Part shown: positions 39,788 through 49,078 of the stretch, piece by piece | Layout: every line of letters begins with the position of its first letter | Position numbering within the stretch: the stretch's first letter is position 1 | DNA from: an uncultured Paracoccaceae bacterium | GTDB taxonomy: Bacteria; Pseudomonadota; Alphaproteobacteria; Rhodobacterales; Rhodobacteraceae | Assembly (NCBI GenBank): GCA_943787785.1 | Contig: CALSNT010000008.1 | Coordinates: 29,457 to 93,456 of the forward strand | Length of the DNA: 64,000 bases | Direction: 5' to 3' | Translations under genes and position numbers: made by a program | Notes under the pieces: generated by a model | Told to the model about the DNA's origin: nothing | Seen by the model: the letters and a program-made list of their open reading frames with translations, nothing else | Database searches by the model: none

Positions 39788-39892
39788 ACTCGTCCATCCT
39801 CTCGCCCCAAGGCAGAATGCCGGGGTTGGGACGAACGCTAGGGTGGTGAAGCGCTCAACAGGTTAATCAAGCGGTATCGTTTTGATCAATTT

Positions 39893-40744
39893 TTACTCAA
39901 ATTCTGCGGGTTTCGTGCCGATTTCTAACCCGGCGAAATCGAACAGTTTGGAATCCAGCAGGTGCGACGGGCGCGCATTTGTTAAAGCGCGGAACATGAT
40001 CTGACGACGACCGGGAGAGCGCGCCTCCCAGCCATCAAGGATTGCCTTGACCTGCTGGCGTTGAAGCCCGTCCTGACTGCCGCAGAGGTCGCAGGGAATG
40101 ATCGGATAGTTCATCGCGCGGGAAAAGGCATCGCAGTCCGCCTCGGAGACATGCGCCAATGGGCGATATAGGAACAGGTCGCCCTCTTCATTGACCAGCT
40201 TGGGTGGCATGGTCGCCAACCGCCCGCCGTGAAACAGGTTCATGAAGAAGGTTTCCAGGATGTCATCGCGGTGATGGCCCAGTACCACCGCCGAACACCC
40301 TTCTTCACGTGCGATTCGGTACAGGTTACCGCGCCTCAGCCGCGAACACAGCGCGCAATAGGTCCGCCCGGCTGGCACCTTGTCGACGACGATGGAGTAG
40401 GTGTCCTGATACTCGATCCGGTGCGGCACCCCCATGCGTTCAAGAAATTTTGGCAGAACCGTCGCCGGAAATCCGGGCTGCCCCTGATCCAGATTGCAGG
40501 CCAGCAGGTCGACAGGCAGCAGGCCGCGCCACTGCAACTCGTGCAGCACCGCCAGCAAAGTATAGCTGTCCTTGCCGCCCGACAGGCAGACCAGCCAGCG
40601 CGCTCTCGGAGCATCGGGATCGACCATCCCATAGGCCTCGATTGCTTCGCGAACGTGCCGAACCAGCCGTTTGCGAAGCTTGCGGAACGCGGTGGTTTTC
40701 GGAGCACCCTGGAACAGAGCGTGGATTTCAGCGTCGTCGAGCAT
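39893..40744 (-). CDS. ttcA: tRNA 2-thiocytidine biosynthesis protein TtcA
   Basis: Thiolates C32 of certain tRNAs with an Fe-S cluster and ATP. The start [13 protein letters not shown] follows GGGG by about 8 bases and gives 283 residues; an ATG 12 codons upstream is less likely. It has the PP-loop SGGKDS and the two Cys pairs CALC and CDLC that hold the cluster. Confidence 0.92.
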   Translation of the reverse strand: MLDDAEIHALFQGAPKTTAFRKLRKRLVRHVREAIEAYGMVDPDAPRARWLVCLSGGKDSYTLLAVLHELQWRGLLPVDLLACNLDQGQPGFPATVLPKFLERMGVPHRIEYQDTYSIVVDKVPAGRTYCALCSRLRRGNLYRIAREEGCSAVVLGHHRDDILETFFMNLFHGGRLATMPPKLVNEEGDLFLYRPLAHVSEADCDAFSRAMNYPIIPCDLCGSQDGLQRQQVKAILDGWEARSPGRRQIMFRALTNARPSHLLDSKLFDFAGLEIGTKPAEFE

Positions 40745-40792
40745 TACGATTGCCCCATTGATCAAAGACCCTCTTATCAAGTGAAATCACAG

Positions 40793-40951
40793 ATGCGGCG
40801 TTTCTACCATCCCGCTCGTCCGACCAACCCCTATCCGCACAGGCCCGACGCGGTTGCAGGGTTTCGCTATGAAGGCGCGCTGACGCTGTTGCGGCTGAAG
40901 GACGCGGTCCGACTGCGCGCTAGCGAAGACGCCGCGACTACTGGTGAGTGA
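40793..40951 (+). CDS. Possible small basic protein (52 residues)
   Basis: Starts MRRFYHPARPTNPYPHRPDA and ends with ASEDAATTGE. It is Arg/Pro-rich with no family resemblance. Its end overlaps a second small frame starting with GTG at 40944, an arrangement seen in coupled genes. No convincing ribosome site is visible. It is divergent from ttcA. Confidence 0.3.
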   Translation: MRRFYHPARPTNPYPHRPDAVAGFRYEGALTLLRLKDAVRLRASEDAATTGE

Positions 40952-41138
40952 CGAGAGATCGTTGTGCCGCCGGGCCGACGACCGAATGCGCGCGGCGATG
41001 CGTCAGGCAAAGGTCGGTGGCTTCGCGGTCTGGGCGATCCATCTGGCGGTGTGGATATTCGGGCGCGCGTCGGAGCGGGGGCTGGCGCAACAACGGTTGT
41101 TGGGGCATTTTTATTGCGCCGCTTTGGCTCTGATCTGA
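40944..41138 (+). CDS. Possible 64-residue small protein
   Basis: GTG start, MSDERSLCRRADDRMRAAMR, then a hydrophobic amphipathic stretch (VGGFAVWAIHLAVWIFG) and HFYCAALALI at the end. It could be a small membrane-associated protein. It overlaps the preceding small frame by eight bases. Support is composition only; repeat C follows. Confidence 0.3.
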   Translation: MSDERSLCRRADDRMRAAMRQAKVGGFAVWAIHLAVWIFGRASERGLAQQRLLGHFYCAALALI

Positions 41139-41150
41139 GTGGGGTACGTG

Positions 41151-41218
41151 ACCTTGCCGAAGCGCCACACCGCGGGACGGTCCGGCGCTCGCCCGGCTCC
41201 TTTCAGGCTTGATTCCGG
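41151..41218. repeat. Intergenic repeat family 2, copy C (inverted)
   Basis: On the minus strand it reads AAGCCTGAAAGGAGCCGGGC, then GAGCGCCGGACCGTCCCG, then CGGTGTGGCGCTTCGGCAA. This is the best match to copy B at 16333. Confidence 0.65.
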
Positions 41219-41259
41219 GCAAGAATGGGTGACCGCTGCTGCGTCGAGGCTACGCAACC

Positions 41260-41481
41260 TCACTCCGGCACATCATCGACGCCCGACCCGCCCCAGGGGT
41301 GGCAGCGCCCAATCCGTTTCGCCGCCAGCCAACCGCCCTTGATACCACCGTGCCGCTGCAGTGCCTCCAGAGCATAGGCCGAACACGTCGGGTCATACCG
41401 GCAGGAATTCCCCAGCCAGGGCGAGAGCGTCAGGCGATACCCTTTCACAAGCCAGCTGAGGACATGGGCAAGCGGGCTCAT
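41260..41481 (-). CDS. yidD: Membrane protein insertion efficiency factor YidD
   Basis: Small membrane-associated helper of YidC-dependent insertion. The 73-residue product has the typical [20 protein letters not shown] core with conserved Cys and [19 protein letters not shown]. Its start overlaps rnpA by four bases, the standard rpmH-rnpA-yidD order. Confidence 0.95.
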   Translation of the reverse strand: MSPLAHVLSWLVKGYRLTLSPWLGNSCRYDPTCSAYALEALQRHGGIKGGWLAAKRIGRCHPWGGSGVDDVPE

Positions 41482-41873
41482 CCGTGAACCTTAGCCAGTG
41501 CAGCGCGCATATCCGTCAGCATCGCCTCGAACGAATGTGTCGCGGTCACGACCGGTCGCCCAATCAGAACGTAGTCCCAACCGGGCCGCCCCCCGGTCGG
41601 AAGCACCAGCCGGGCAATCTCACGCAACCTGCGCTTTGCGCGGTTACGGGCCACGGCGTTGCCGACCTTCTTGGAGCAGGTGAAGCCGACACGAATCAGG
41701 GCTGGATCAGCGTCGTCGGGGTGGCGCTTGCGTGCTTGCAGCGTATAGGCGGTCGTGCCTGCGCGCCGTGCCCGTGCGGCCTTCAGGAAATCCGCGCGCT
41801 TGCTCAGCACCTCCACAACGTAGACAACCCCGCCTGCGGGATCGCTGGGCGGGGCCGTCGGTGCCTCGGTCAT
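41478..41873 (-). CDS. rnpA: Ribonuclease P protein component
   Basis: Protein subunit of RNase P, which matures tRNA 5' ends. The 131-residue product has the signature [20 protein letters not shown], including the RNR motif. It is followed by overlapping yidD and preceded by rpmH at 17 bases. Confidence 0.94.
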   Translation of the reverse strand: MTEAPTAPPSDPAGGVVYVVEVLSKRADFLKAARARRAGTTAYTLQARKRHPDDADPALIRVGFTCSKKVGNAVARNRAKRRLREIARLVLPTGGRPGWDYVLIGRPVVTATHSFEAMLTDMRAALAKVHG

Positions 41874-41890
41874 ATCTGTAGGTTAGCGCT

Positions 41891-42025
41891 TTACGCGCTC
41901 AGCTTCTTGCGGCCCTTGGCGCGGCGCGCGTTCAGGATCTTGCGGCCGGCTTTGGTCGCCATGCGGGCGCGGAACCCGTGGCGGCGCGAGCGGACCAGGT
42001 TCGAGGGCTGAAATGTGCGCTTCAT
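41891..42025 (-). CDS. rpmH: 50S ribosomal protein L34
   Basis: The 44-residue product starts [18 protein letters not shown] and ends [12 protein letters not shown]. It lies behind a GGAGA ribosome site and heads the rpmH-rnpA-yidD operon. The 306-base gap up to 42331 must hold its promoter and that of the divergent gene. I see no clear boxes or other gene there. Confidence 0.97.
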   Translation of the reverse strand: MKRTFQPSNLVRSRRHGFRARMATKAGRKILNARRAKGRKKLSA

Positions 42026-42331
42026 CGCATCGTCTCCGTACTAGTGTTGGGGCCTGTGAAAGGTCTCAGGCGCGCCGGACTTAATTCCAAGCCCGCTCTC
42101 TAGTGGCAGGTGCGGATGCTGTCAACGCGCCCAAGGCAAAATCGGCGGCGAATTCCCGACCTGCAAGTCTGCAACAAACCCAGCCCCAATGTTTCAGGTT
42201 TCCCACTTCGGGTCACGACATTCCGCCCAGCGGTCACCTCAGATCAACGCGGCGTGATCGGCCTATCGGCAGCCCCGGTTTAACCGCATGTTCGCCTCAG
42301 CTTTACGACTGCGGACCAAGGAACGAAAGCG

Positions 42332-43066
42332 ATGAGCGAAATGGCCGAGACCCCGCCCGCCAATGGATGGACCCGAAAACTGCCGCTGATGTTGATCGCG
42401 GTTGTCGCCGTGATCGGGTATTTTACTCTGCGAGAGTATTTGTCTTTTCAAACGCTTGCGGAGAACAGAGAGGCATTGATCGCATTTCGGGACAGTAATT
42501 ACGTCGCGACTGCGCTGGTCTTCATTCTCGCATATATCGCAATTGTCGCTTTCTCACTTCCCGGTGCGACACCTGCGACATTAACCGGTGGTTTCTTGTT
42601 TGGCGTGTTCCCGGGATCTCTGTTCAACGTAACGGCTGCAACCATTGGCGCGGTTGCAATATTTCAGGCAGCGCGCTGGGGTTTTGGAGAAAAGTTGGGT
42701 GAGAGGCTGGAGGGTTCGGAAGGCGCAGTGAAGAAAATCAAGGACGGCATCGACGAGAATCAGTGGTCGATGCTGTTCGTCATCCGCCTGGTCCCCGTTG
42801 TGCCGTTCTTCTTGGCAAACCTGATCCCATCGTTCCTGGAGGTGCCGCTACGTCGATTTGTGATCTCTACGTTTCTGGGGATCATTCCGGGCGCGGTTGT
42901 CTATACTTCGGTAGGTTCCGGTCTTGGTGACGTTATCGCGCGCGGTGAGACCCCCAACTTGGGTGTTATTGCCGAGCCGCACATTCTGGGACCAATCCTC
43001 GGGCTTGCTGCGCTGGCGCTGCTACCAGTTATCCTGAAAGCCGTGCGCGGCAAGAAGGACCTCTGA
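42332..43066 (+). CDS. TVP38/TMEM64 (DedA-like) membrane protein
   Basis: 244 residues with about five or six membrane segments. The conserved core has FSLPGATPATLTGGFLFGVFPG, FVIRLVPVVPFFLANLIPS and FLGIIPGAVVYTSVGSGLGD, typical of the SNARE-associated/VTT domain family, some members of which transport lipids. Only two bases separate it from the flavoprotein gene, so they are co-transcribed. Confidence 0.88.
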   Translation: MSEMAETPPANGWTRKLPLMLIAVVAVIGYFTLREYLSFQTLAENREALIAFRDSNYVATALVFILAYIAIVAFSLPGATPATLTGGFLFGVFPGSLFNVTAATIGAVAIFQAARWGFGEKLGERLEGSEGAVKKIKDGIDENQWSMLFVIRLVPVVPFFLANLIPSFLEVPLRRFVISTFLGIIPGAVVYTSVGSGLGDVIARGETPNLGVIAEPHILGPILGLAALALLPVILKAVRGKKDL

Positions 43067-43068
43067 AC

Positions 43069-44487
43069 ATGACGACGATCAAGACCGACATCTGCATCAT
43101 CGGTGCCGGGTCCGGTGGCCTGTCCATCGCCGCTGGCGCGGTGCAGATGGGCGCGAAGGTGGTCCTGATCGAGGGCCACAAGATGGGTGGCGATTGCCTG
43201 AACTACGGCTGCGTCCCCTCCAAAGCGCTGATCGCCGCCGGAAAACACGCCCACGCCATGCAGACCGGCAAGCCCTTCGGCGTGACACCGGTGATGCCCG
43301 AAGTTAGCTATGCCGCCGCTAAGGACCACGTCCACAAGGTGATCGAAACCATCGCTCCGGTCGACAGCCAGGAACGGTTTGAAGGCCTCGGCGTCCGCGT
43401 CGTCCGCGAATACGGGCGCTTCATCTCGCCGACCCAAGTGCAAGCAGGTGAGAACATCATCGAGGCCCGCCGCTTTGTCATCGCCACCGGATCCGGCCCC
43501 TTCGTTCCGCCAATTCCCGGTATTGAGGCGACACCACATTACACCAACGAGACCATCTTCGGCCTCCGCGAGCGACCGGATCAGCTTCTGATTATCGGCG
43601 GTGGCCCCATCGGGATCGAGATGGCACAGGCGCATCTGCGACTTGGCAGTAAGGTCACCGTGATCGAAGGCATGAAAGCGATGGGCAAGGACGACCCGGA
43701 ACTGGCCGCGATCATCCTGGATAAGATGCGCGCCGAAGGGATGGAGATTCACGAGGGCCAGCAAGCGGCGAAGGTTAGCGGGTCCGAAGGCGATATCACT
43801 GTCGAAACCGATGACGGAAGCGTTTTCACGGGTTCGCATCTGCTGATGGCGGTCGGGCGCAAGGTGAATATCGACCGGTTGGATCTAGGCAAAGCAAACG
43901 TGGATCACGACAGGGCGGTGAAAGTGGATGCCTCGTTGCGCTCAACTTCCAATCGCAAAGTCTATGCCGTCGGCGACGCAGCAGGCGGGCTGCAATTCAC
44001 TCATGTTGCGGGCTATCACGCGGGTGTGGTCATCCGCTCGGCGCTGTTCGGATTGCCTAGCAAACAGCGCACCGATCACATCCCCTGGGTCACTTACACC
44101 GACCCCGAACTGGCGCAGGTTGGCCTGACCGAGGCGGAAGCGACCGACAAGCACGGCGACGCGCTGGAGGTTGTGCGCTTCCCTTACGACGAGAATGATC
44201 GGGCCATTGCCGAAGGCAAAACCACCGGTCTCATCAAGGTCATGGTGCTCAAAGGCCGACCTGTCGGGGCCTCAATCGCTGGCGCTCACGCCGGGGAATT
44301 GATCGGCGTCTGGGCGCTCGCCATCGCCAACAAGATGAGTATGTCCGCCGTAGCTGCCATGGTCGCGCCCTATCCGACACTGGGCGAGATCAACAAACGC
44401 GCCGCGGGGGCCTATTTCTCACCCCGGCTGTTTGACAACCCCAAGGTCAAATGGGTCGTTCGGTTCGTGCAAAAATATCTACCGTAA
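43069..44487 (+). CDS. FAD-dependent pyridine nucleotide-disulfide oxidoreductase (mercuric-reductase-like)
   Basis: 472 residues. It has an N-terminal FAD site GAGSGGLSIAAG, the redox-active disulfide GGDCLNYGCVPSKAL (Cys43, Cys48), the NAD(P) site GGGPIGIEMAQ, FAD motif VYAVGDAAGG, and a C-terminal dimerisation domain. It lacks the CC tail of true mercuric reductase and the HPHPT signature of lipoamide dehydrogenase, so the substrate is open. It is paired with the TVP38-type gene, a partnership seen in several proteobacteria. Confidence 0.88.
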   Translation: MTTIKTDICIIGAGSGGLSIAAGAVQMGAKVVLIEGHKMGGDCLNYGCVPSKALIAAGKHAHAMQTGKPFGVTPVMPEVSYAAAKDHVHKVIETIAPVDSQERFEGLGVRVVREYGRFISPTQVQAGENIIEARRFVIATGSGPFVPPIPGIEATPHYTNETIFGLRERPDQLLIIGGGPIGIEMAQAHLRLGSKVTVIEGMKAMGKDDPELAAIILDKMRAEGMEIHEGQQAAKVSGSEGDITVETDDGSVFTGSHLLMAVGRKVNIDRLDLGKANVDHDRAVKVDASLRSTSNRKVYAVGDAAGGLQFTHVAGYHAGVVIRSALFGLPSKQRTDHIPWVTYTDPELAQVGLTEAEATDKHGDALEVVRFPYDENDRAIAEGKTTGLIKVMVLKGRPVGASIAGAHAGELIGVWALAIANKMSMSAVAAMVAPYPTLGEINKRAAGAYFSPRLFDNPKVKWVVRFVQKYLP

Positions 44488-44502
44488 CCTATATCAGGGG
44501 GC

Positions 44503-45906
44503 ATGATGCTGAATTCGCTCTCTGGTCGCTTCCTGATCCTCACCACGGTCTTCGTGATGTTGGCCGAGGTGCTGATCTTTGTGCCCTCGGTCGCGCGATT
44601 CCGCGAAGATTATCTGCTGCTACGGCTGGAACGGGCGCAGATCGCCTCGCTCGCGTTGCTGGCCAACGACATGATCGAGGAAACGCTAGAAGCCGAGTTG
44701 CTGCAGAACGCAGGCGTTTACAACGTCGTGCTGCGACGTGACGAAGTTCGCCAGCTGATGCTGTCTTCAGACATCCCCTCGCCAGTGACGGCGACCTATG
44801 ACCTGCGAAACCCTGGCGCGTGGGAGCTGATCCGCGACGCAATCGTCTGCCTGATGTCGCCCGGAGATCGAGTGATCCGCGTCGTCGGTAGCCCGGTGCA
44901 GGAGGCCGGGCAACTCATTGAAGTGACCATGGCGAATGGCCCGATGCGCGTCGCCATCATCGAATATGGTATCAACATCCTGCTGCTATCGGCGGTGATT
45001 TCCATCATCACCGCGCTCTTGCTGTTTCTGGCCGTGCGCCGTTTTCTCGTGAAACCGATCAAGGGCGTGGTGAACGCAATGTCTTCCTATGCGTCCGCGC
45101 CCGAGGACGCGCGCCGGATCATCCAGCCGTCGGCCGGAGTGCGCGAACTGCTGGACGCGGAAATCGCCCTGCAATCCATGCAGACCCAACTAACCGGTGC
45201 GCTGAAACAGAAGGAACGGTTGGCCTCGCTGGGCTCGGCCGTCGCCAAGGTCAGCCATGATCTGCGCAACATTCTGACCACCGCGCAGCTGTTCGCTGAC
45301 CGGATGGAGCTGTCGCAGGATCCGGCGGTGGCCAAAACGGTGCCCAAGCTGCTGGGCTCGATCAGCCGGGCGGTGAACCTGTGTGAAAGCACTTTGGCAT
45401 TCGGGCGCGCTGAGGAGCCCGCACCGCGCCTTGATATCGTCCCCGTGGACGGCATCGTGTCAGACGTTTTCGACAGTGAACGTCTTTCTGCTAGCGAAGC
45501 GGATGTGACCTTCCGCCACGACCTCCCGGCCGGGATGAGCGTGCGGGCCGACGCCGAACAGCTCTATCGCGTGATTTCGAACCTAGTGCGCAATGCACGT
45601 CAGGCAATCGTGGCAGGTGGAAATGCCGGCGAGATCAGCATCGCGGGCGCTGAGTCTGAAACCGAATGGACCCTGACTATCGCCGACACCGGCCCCGGCT
45701 TGCCCCCCAAAGCTCAAGAGCACCTGTTTACAGCCTTTCAGGGCAACGCCCGCAAAGGCGGCAGCGGATTGGGCCTTGCTATCGCAGCCGAACTGGTGCG
45801 CGGCCACGGTGGCGCGCTTGAACTGGAACGCACTGGTCCTGATGGCACGGTCTTCCGCATTCGCCTGCCGAAATCCGTCGTCATGCTGGACGCCGCTGCA
45901 GAGTAA
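44503..45906 (+). CDS. Sensor histidine kinase
   Basis: 467 residues. It has TM1 near residues 5-28, a periplasmic region to ~150, and TM2 at ~152-175, then a HAMP-like linker, the phosphoacceptor VSHDLRNILTTAQ, N-box NLVRNARQA, G1 DTGPGLP and G2 GSGLGLA. No response-regulator gene is adjacent, so it is an orphan here. It starts 15 bases after the flavoprotein, possibly the same operon. Confidence 0.93.
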   Translation: MMLNSLSGRFLILTTVFVMLAEVLIFVPSVARFREDYLLLRLERAQIASLALLANDMIEETLEAELLQNAGVYNVVLRRDEVRQLMLSSDIPSPVTATYDLRNPGAWELIRDAIVCLMSPGDRVIRVVGSPVQEAGQLIEVTMANGPMRVAIIEYGINILLLSAVISIITALLLFLAVRRFLVKPIKGVVNAMSSYASAPEDARRIIQPSAGVRELLDAEIALQSMQTQLTGALKQKERLASLGSAVAKVSHDLRNILTTAQLFADRMELSQDPAVAKTVPKLLGSISRAVNLCESTLAFGRAEEPAPRLDIVPVDGIVSDVFDSERLSASEADVTFRHDLPAGMSVRADAEQLYRVISNLVRNARQAIVAGGNAGEISIAGAESETEWTLTIADTGPGLPPKAQEHLFTAFQGNARKGGSGLGLAIAAELVRGHGGALELERTGPDGTVFRIRLPKSVVMLDAAAE

Positions 45907-45967
45907 CGAAGTCTAATTAATCGGTCTTGCAACCATGCCGCGCCATCGCTAGATCAGGCCCACTCGC

Positions 45968-46044
45968 GCGCTGGTAGCTCAGTTGGATAGAGTACTTGAC
46001 TACGAATCAAGGGGTCGGGGGTTCGAATCCTCCCCAGCGCGCCA
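45968..46044 (+). tRNA. tRNA-Arg (anticodon ACG)
   Basis: 77 bases including an encoded CCA. The acceptor is GCGCTGG/CCAGCGC; the D-arm is GCTC/GAGT. The anticodon stem is CTTGA/TCAAG with loop CTACGAA (anticodon ACG at 46002-46004, read as ICG). The T-arm is GGGGG-TTCGAAT-CCTCC. It is the boundary between conserved chromosome and the mobile-element-rich island that follows. The 46045-46274 stretch after it has no convincing gene. Confidence 0.95.
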
Positions 46045-46412
46045 TTAAATAGCAACGTTATCAGGTAGATAGGTTTTTGGCCGCAAGGCCGTCCAACCGC
46101 TTGGGTTTCAAGTGGGTTACAAAAAGTCAACTATTGATGCGGAATACCGCACACGACGTCGCCCCTGCGCTCGATGTCACCGGCACCTATGTCCTGAGGG
46201 TTGATCAGGCGCCGTTCCTGCACCCTTCAGCAGCCAATTCGATCTATCGCGGCGCCGACCCGCAAACTGATCCCTGTCAACGGCGGCGTAATATCCTGCC
46301 ACTAGGGCGGAGCAAAAGCCGGCCAGTTTGTGGTGTGCGCCTTGGAGCGTGAGGCCCTCAGGTAGCAAGCACGTTCCAAGGCGCATTGGCCGTCAGGCCA
46401 ACCTGATGGTGA

Positions 46413-47171
46413 TTAGTTTTTGGCGCGTCGTGATTTGCTCTGGTTGAGGCGGTAGCTTTCGCCGTTCATTTCCAGAATGTTCACATGATGGGTCAGGCGA
46501 TCCAGAAGGGCGCCAGTCAGGCGTTCGGTGCCGAATGTGTCAGTCCATTCTTCGAATGGCAGGTTGCTGGTGATTAGCGTGGAGCCGCGTTCGTAACGCT
46601 GTGAGATCAGCTCGAACAATAGTTCAGCGCCGGTTTTGCTGAGGGGCACGAAGCCCAACTCGTCGATGATCAGCAGTTTGACTTTGGCCAGTTGTCGCTG
46701 CAGGCGCAGCAAGCGCTTCTCGTCTCTGGATTCCATCAGTTCATTGACCAACGCCGCTGCTGTTACAAACGCCACCGGCAGCCCTTTTTGACACGCTGCA
46801 AGGCCCAGCCCGAGCGCGACATGGGTTTTGCCGGTGCCGGACGGGCCGAGCGCGATGACGTTCTCCTGGCGCTCGATCCAATCACAGCGCGCCAATTCCA
46901 GAACCATCATCTTGTTCAGCGATGGGATCGCCTTGAAGTCGAAGCTGTCCAGGCTTTTGACCGCCGGGAACTTCGCCGACTTGATCCTGCGTTCGACCAT
47001 GCGTCGTTCGCGGTCGATCAGTTCCAACTCGGTCAGCCGGGCCAGATAGCGGACATGGTCCACGCCCTCTGCGGCGCAGATACGCGCTTGCTTGTCGTGC
47101 TCACGCAGGAATGTGGGCAACCGCAGGGTTTTGAGGTGATGGGCCAGAAGCAGTTCAGGAGCCTCGGTCAT
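46413..47171 (-). CDS. istB: IS21 helper ATPase IstB
   Basis: AAA+ ATPase that assists the IS21 transposase in target selection. The 252-residue product has Walker A GPSGTGKTHVALG, Walker B LLIIDELGFVPL and SNLPFEEWTDTFG near the C-terminus. The start overlaps the istA stop by four bases. Confidence 0.96.
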   Translation of the reverse strand: MTEAPELLLAHHLKTLRLPTFLREHDKQARICAAEGVDHVRYLARLTELELIDRERRMVERRIKSAKFPAVKSLDSFDFKAIPSLNKMMVLELARCDWIERQENVIALGPSGTGKTHVALGLGLAACQKGLPVAFVTAAALVNELMESRDEKRLLRLQRQLAKVKLLIIDELGFVPLSKTGAELLFELISQRYERGSTLITSNLPFEEWTDTFGTERLTGALLDRLTHHVNILEMNGESYRLNQSKSRRAKN

Positions 47172-48673
47172 GCGCCACCGCCTGTCAGCAGGCTCATGTA
47201 GGTGGCTGCAGACGTTGTGGCGACATTGGTTCTGGGCAGAAAGGGATAGACATCCAGATCCAGCCGCGGCGGTCGGCGCTCAACACGGCAGAGAAGCAGA
47301 TGCTTGATCGCGTCGAAGCTGACCGCTCTCATCAGCAGTGCGTCTTTGATCGCCAGATGCAGCACCGCCAGATCAAAGCGTTCCAACAGGCGAAGAACCT
47401 GCACATACTCCCGCTTCCCGGTCTTGCCTTGCCGGGCCTCCAAGAGCCGCTGGAGCGTGGCGAAGGCTTCTGGCAGCTCCCAGCCCTGCAAGGGCGCTGC
47501 CTGATCAAAGGACATGATCTTGCGCTCGATCAGGCGCAGGTAATGCACCGGGTCAAACACCATATCGCCTGAGTCATAGGAGCGGGGATGGTCTGCGATG
47601 ATCTCTGCCGCGCAGCCAATCACGACGCGGTCAACGAAGCCTTTGATCCAAACCTCTCGATGGCCATAGGCAACGGGGACTGAGTAATCGTTGCCCCGGT
47701 AGCGCACCTGGGATGTTGATGTGACTTGGCCACTTTGGAGATCACAGGCTTCAAAGGGCGCGGCGGGCAAAGGACGCATGGCCGCCAGATCAGCCTCCAG
47801 CCGTTCGCCGATACTGACCTTGTGACCGCGCAGCATGTCGGCCTGCCGTTTGCGGCATTGTTCTTCAAGGTAGTCGTTGAACGCATCCCAATGGGCAAAG
47901 CGCGGGATCGGTACCATGAAGTTGCGCCGCCCGTACCCAACAAGGCCTTCGACTTTGCCCTTATCATTGCCCTTGCCGGGACGGCCATAACGGTCACCGA
48001 TCACATAATGAGAGAGCATCGCGCTGAACCGCTGGGTTCTCTGGCGGGTGTCATCCGGCATGATCTTCGCCACAAGGCAGCGATCATTGTCGTAAAGGAC
48101 AGAGCGCGGCACCGCGCCAAAAAAGCCAAAGGCATGTACGTGCCCGTCCAGCCAGGCTTCGGTGTTCGCCGCAGGATACGCGCGGATGTAGCAGGCATCA
48201 CTGTGGGGCAAATCAAGCGCAAAGAAGAACGCCTTTTGCTCGACACCGCCGATCACAACCAGCGCTTCGCCAAAGTCGGCCTGGGCGTGTCCAGGCGGAT
48301 GGCTCAGCGGAACAAACATCTCCTTGCCGGAGCGCTTCCTGGATCGGACGTAGTCTTTGACAATCGTGTAACCGCCACCGAACCCACATTCGTCACGTAG
48401 CCGTTCAAAGATCCGCTTGGCCGTATGGCGCTGCTTGCGGGGACGGGTCTTGTCTTCCGCAAGCCATTGGTCGATCTGACCCGTATAAGGATCAAGCCTG
48501 GGACGCCTGATCGGCGCCGTTCGCCGATATCCGGGCGGCTCAGAATACGCCAACATCTTCGAAACACTGTCCCGGCTAAGCCCAAAATCCCGGGCAATCC
48601 GGCGCCCGCTCAACCCTTCCTCAAAGTGAGCGTGGCGAACCTTCAAATACAAATCCACGGTGAAAATCCCCAA
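47168..48673 (-). CDS. istA: IS21 transposase IstA
   Basis: DDE transposase, 501 residues. It has an N-terminal helix-turn-helix (LSGRRIARDFGLSRDSVSKM), then the rve catalytic core with PPGHAQADFGEA (first Asp) and RSVLYDND (second Asp). It is complete and followed by overlapping istB. Confidence 0.96.
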   Translation of the reverse strand: MGIFTVDLYLKVRHAHFEEGLSGRRIARDFGLSRDSVSKMLAYSEPPGYRRTAPIRRPRLDPYTGQIDQWLAEDKTRPRKQRHTAKRIFERLRDECGFGGGYTIVKDYVRSRKRSGKEMFVPLSHPPGHAQADFGEALVVIGGVEQKAFFFALDLPHSDACYIRAYPAANTEAWLDGHVHAFGFFGAVPRSVLYDNDRCLVAKIMPDDTRQRTQRFSAMLSHYVIGDRYGRPGKGNDKGKVEGLVGYGRRNFMVPIPRFAHWDAFNDYLEEQCRKRQADMLRGHKVSIGERLEADLAAMRPLPAAPFEACDLQSGQVTSTSQVRYRGNDYSVPVAYGHREVWIKGFVDRVVIGCAAEIIADHPRSYDSGDMVFDPVHYLRLIERKIMSFDQAAPLQGWELPEAFATLQRLLEARQGKTGKREYVQVLRLLERFDLAVLHLAIKDALLMRAVSFDAIKHLLLCRVERRPPRLDLDVYPFLPRTNVATTSAATYMSLLTGGGA

Positions 48674-48811
48674 GCCCTCCCATCAAATGAAAGGGCAAAA
48701 GTGGCCGACTTTTACGCCGCCCGCGACAGCACTGTGCCGCCGCTACCGTGGCCGAGTATTGCTCCGCCGTTCTCATGTTGTCTGGCGAGAGGCCGCAGGA
48801 GGGTTCGCAAT

Positions 48812-48904
48812 ATGATGAAGACTTACGTGAAGCCCGTCACCGCCAAGAAGGCGAACTTGGCGGAAGTTGCAGCTCTTCCCAAGTGTTCGAACTGCCCGCC
48901 TTAA
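48812..48904 (+). CDS. Candidate RiPP precursor peptide 1
   Basis: 30 residues, MMKTYVKPVTAKKANLAEVA then ALPKCSNCPP. AGGAGGG lies 8 bases upstream of the first ATG, an excellent ribosome site for so small a frame. It shares the leader pattern KTYxKPxxAKKxNLAxxAA with the next gene and ends in a short Cys-bearing tail (C-x2-C). The (K)TYxKP leader resembles putative RiPP/lasso-type precursors in alphaproteobacteria. The modifying enzyme is not visible nearby. The upstream 83 bases abut the IS21 end, which may have displaced it. Confidence 0.65.
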   Translation: MMKTYVKPVTAKKANLAEVAALPKCSNCPP

Positions 48905-48952
48905 TTCAGGGCTTATCTTTCCAGAGCTACTCAAGTTCCAATGGGTGAAAAA

Positions 48953-49051
48953 ATGAAGAAGACCTACGCGAAACCCGAAGTTGCAAAGAAAACTAACCTT
49001 GCAACAATCGCTGCCAATGGTCAGTGCCTTTCGAATTGCCAGCCAAAGTGA
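48953..49051 (+). CDS. Candidate RiPP precursor peptide 2
   Basis: 32 residues, MKKTYAKPEVAKKTNLATIA then ANGQCLSNCQPK. Thirteen leader positions are identical to peptide 1, while the tails differ (C-x3-C versus C-x2-C), the usual conserved-leader, variable-core picture. An in-frame ATG at 48941 would add four residues (MGEK). GGTGA before 48953 is a weak ribosome site. It lies 48 bases after peptide 1 on the same strand and a terminator follows, so the two form one short transcript. Confidence 0.65.
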   Translation: MKKTYAKPEVAKKTNLATIAANGQCLSNCQPK

Positions 49052-49078
49052 TCTGTGGCGTAACTTTCCGTTCTTGAT

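Larger units (their letters stand above)
46275..48728 (-). mobile_element. IS21-family insertion sequence
   Basis: About 2.45 kb with istA and istB. The ends align as TGTC-nnn-GGCGGCGTAA...GCCAC: plus strand from 46275, reverse strand from 48728. A second internal copy of the end motif (GGCGGAGCAAAAGCCGGCC) lies near 46305, as is common in IS21. No target duplication is obvious at these limits. Both genes are intact, so it may still be active. Confidence 0.9.

Noticed and set aside
46077..46352. A 91-codon plus-strand frame between tRNA-Arg and IS21
   Set aside because: No protein character, no ribosome site, and it runs into the IS21 end.
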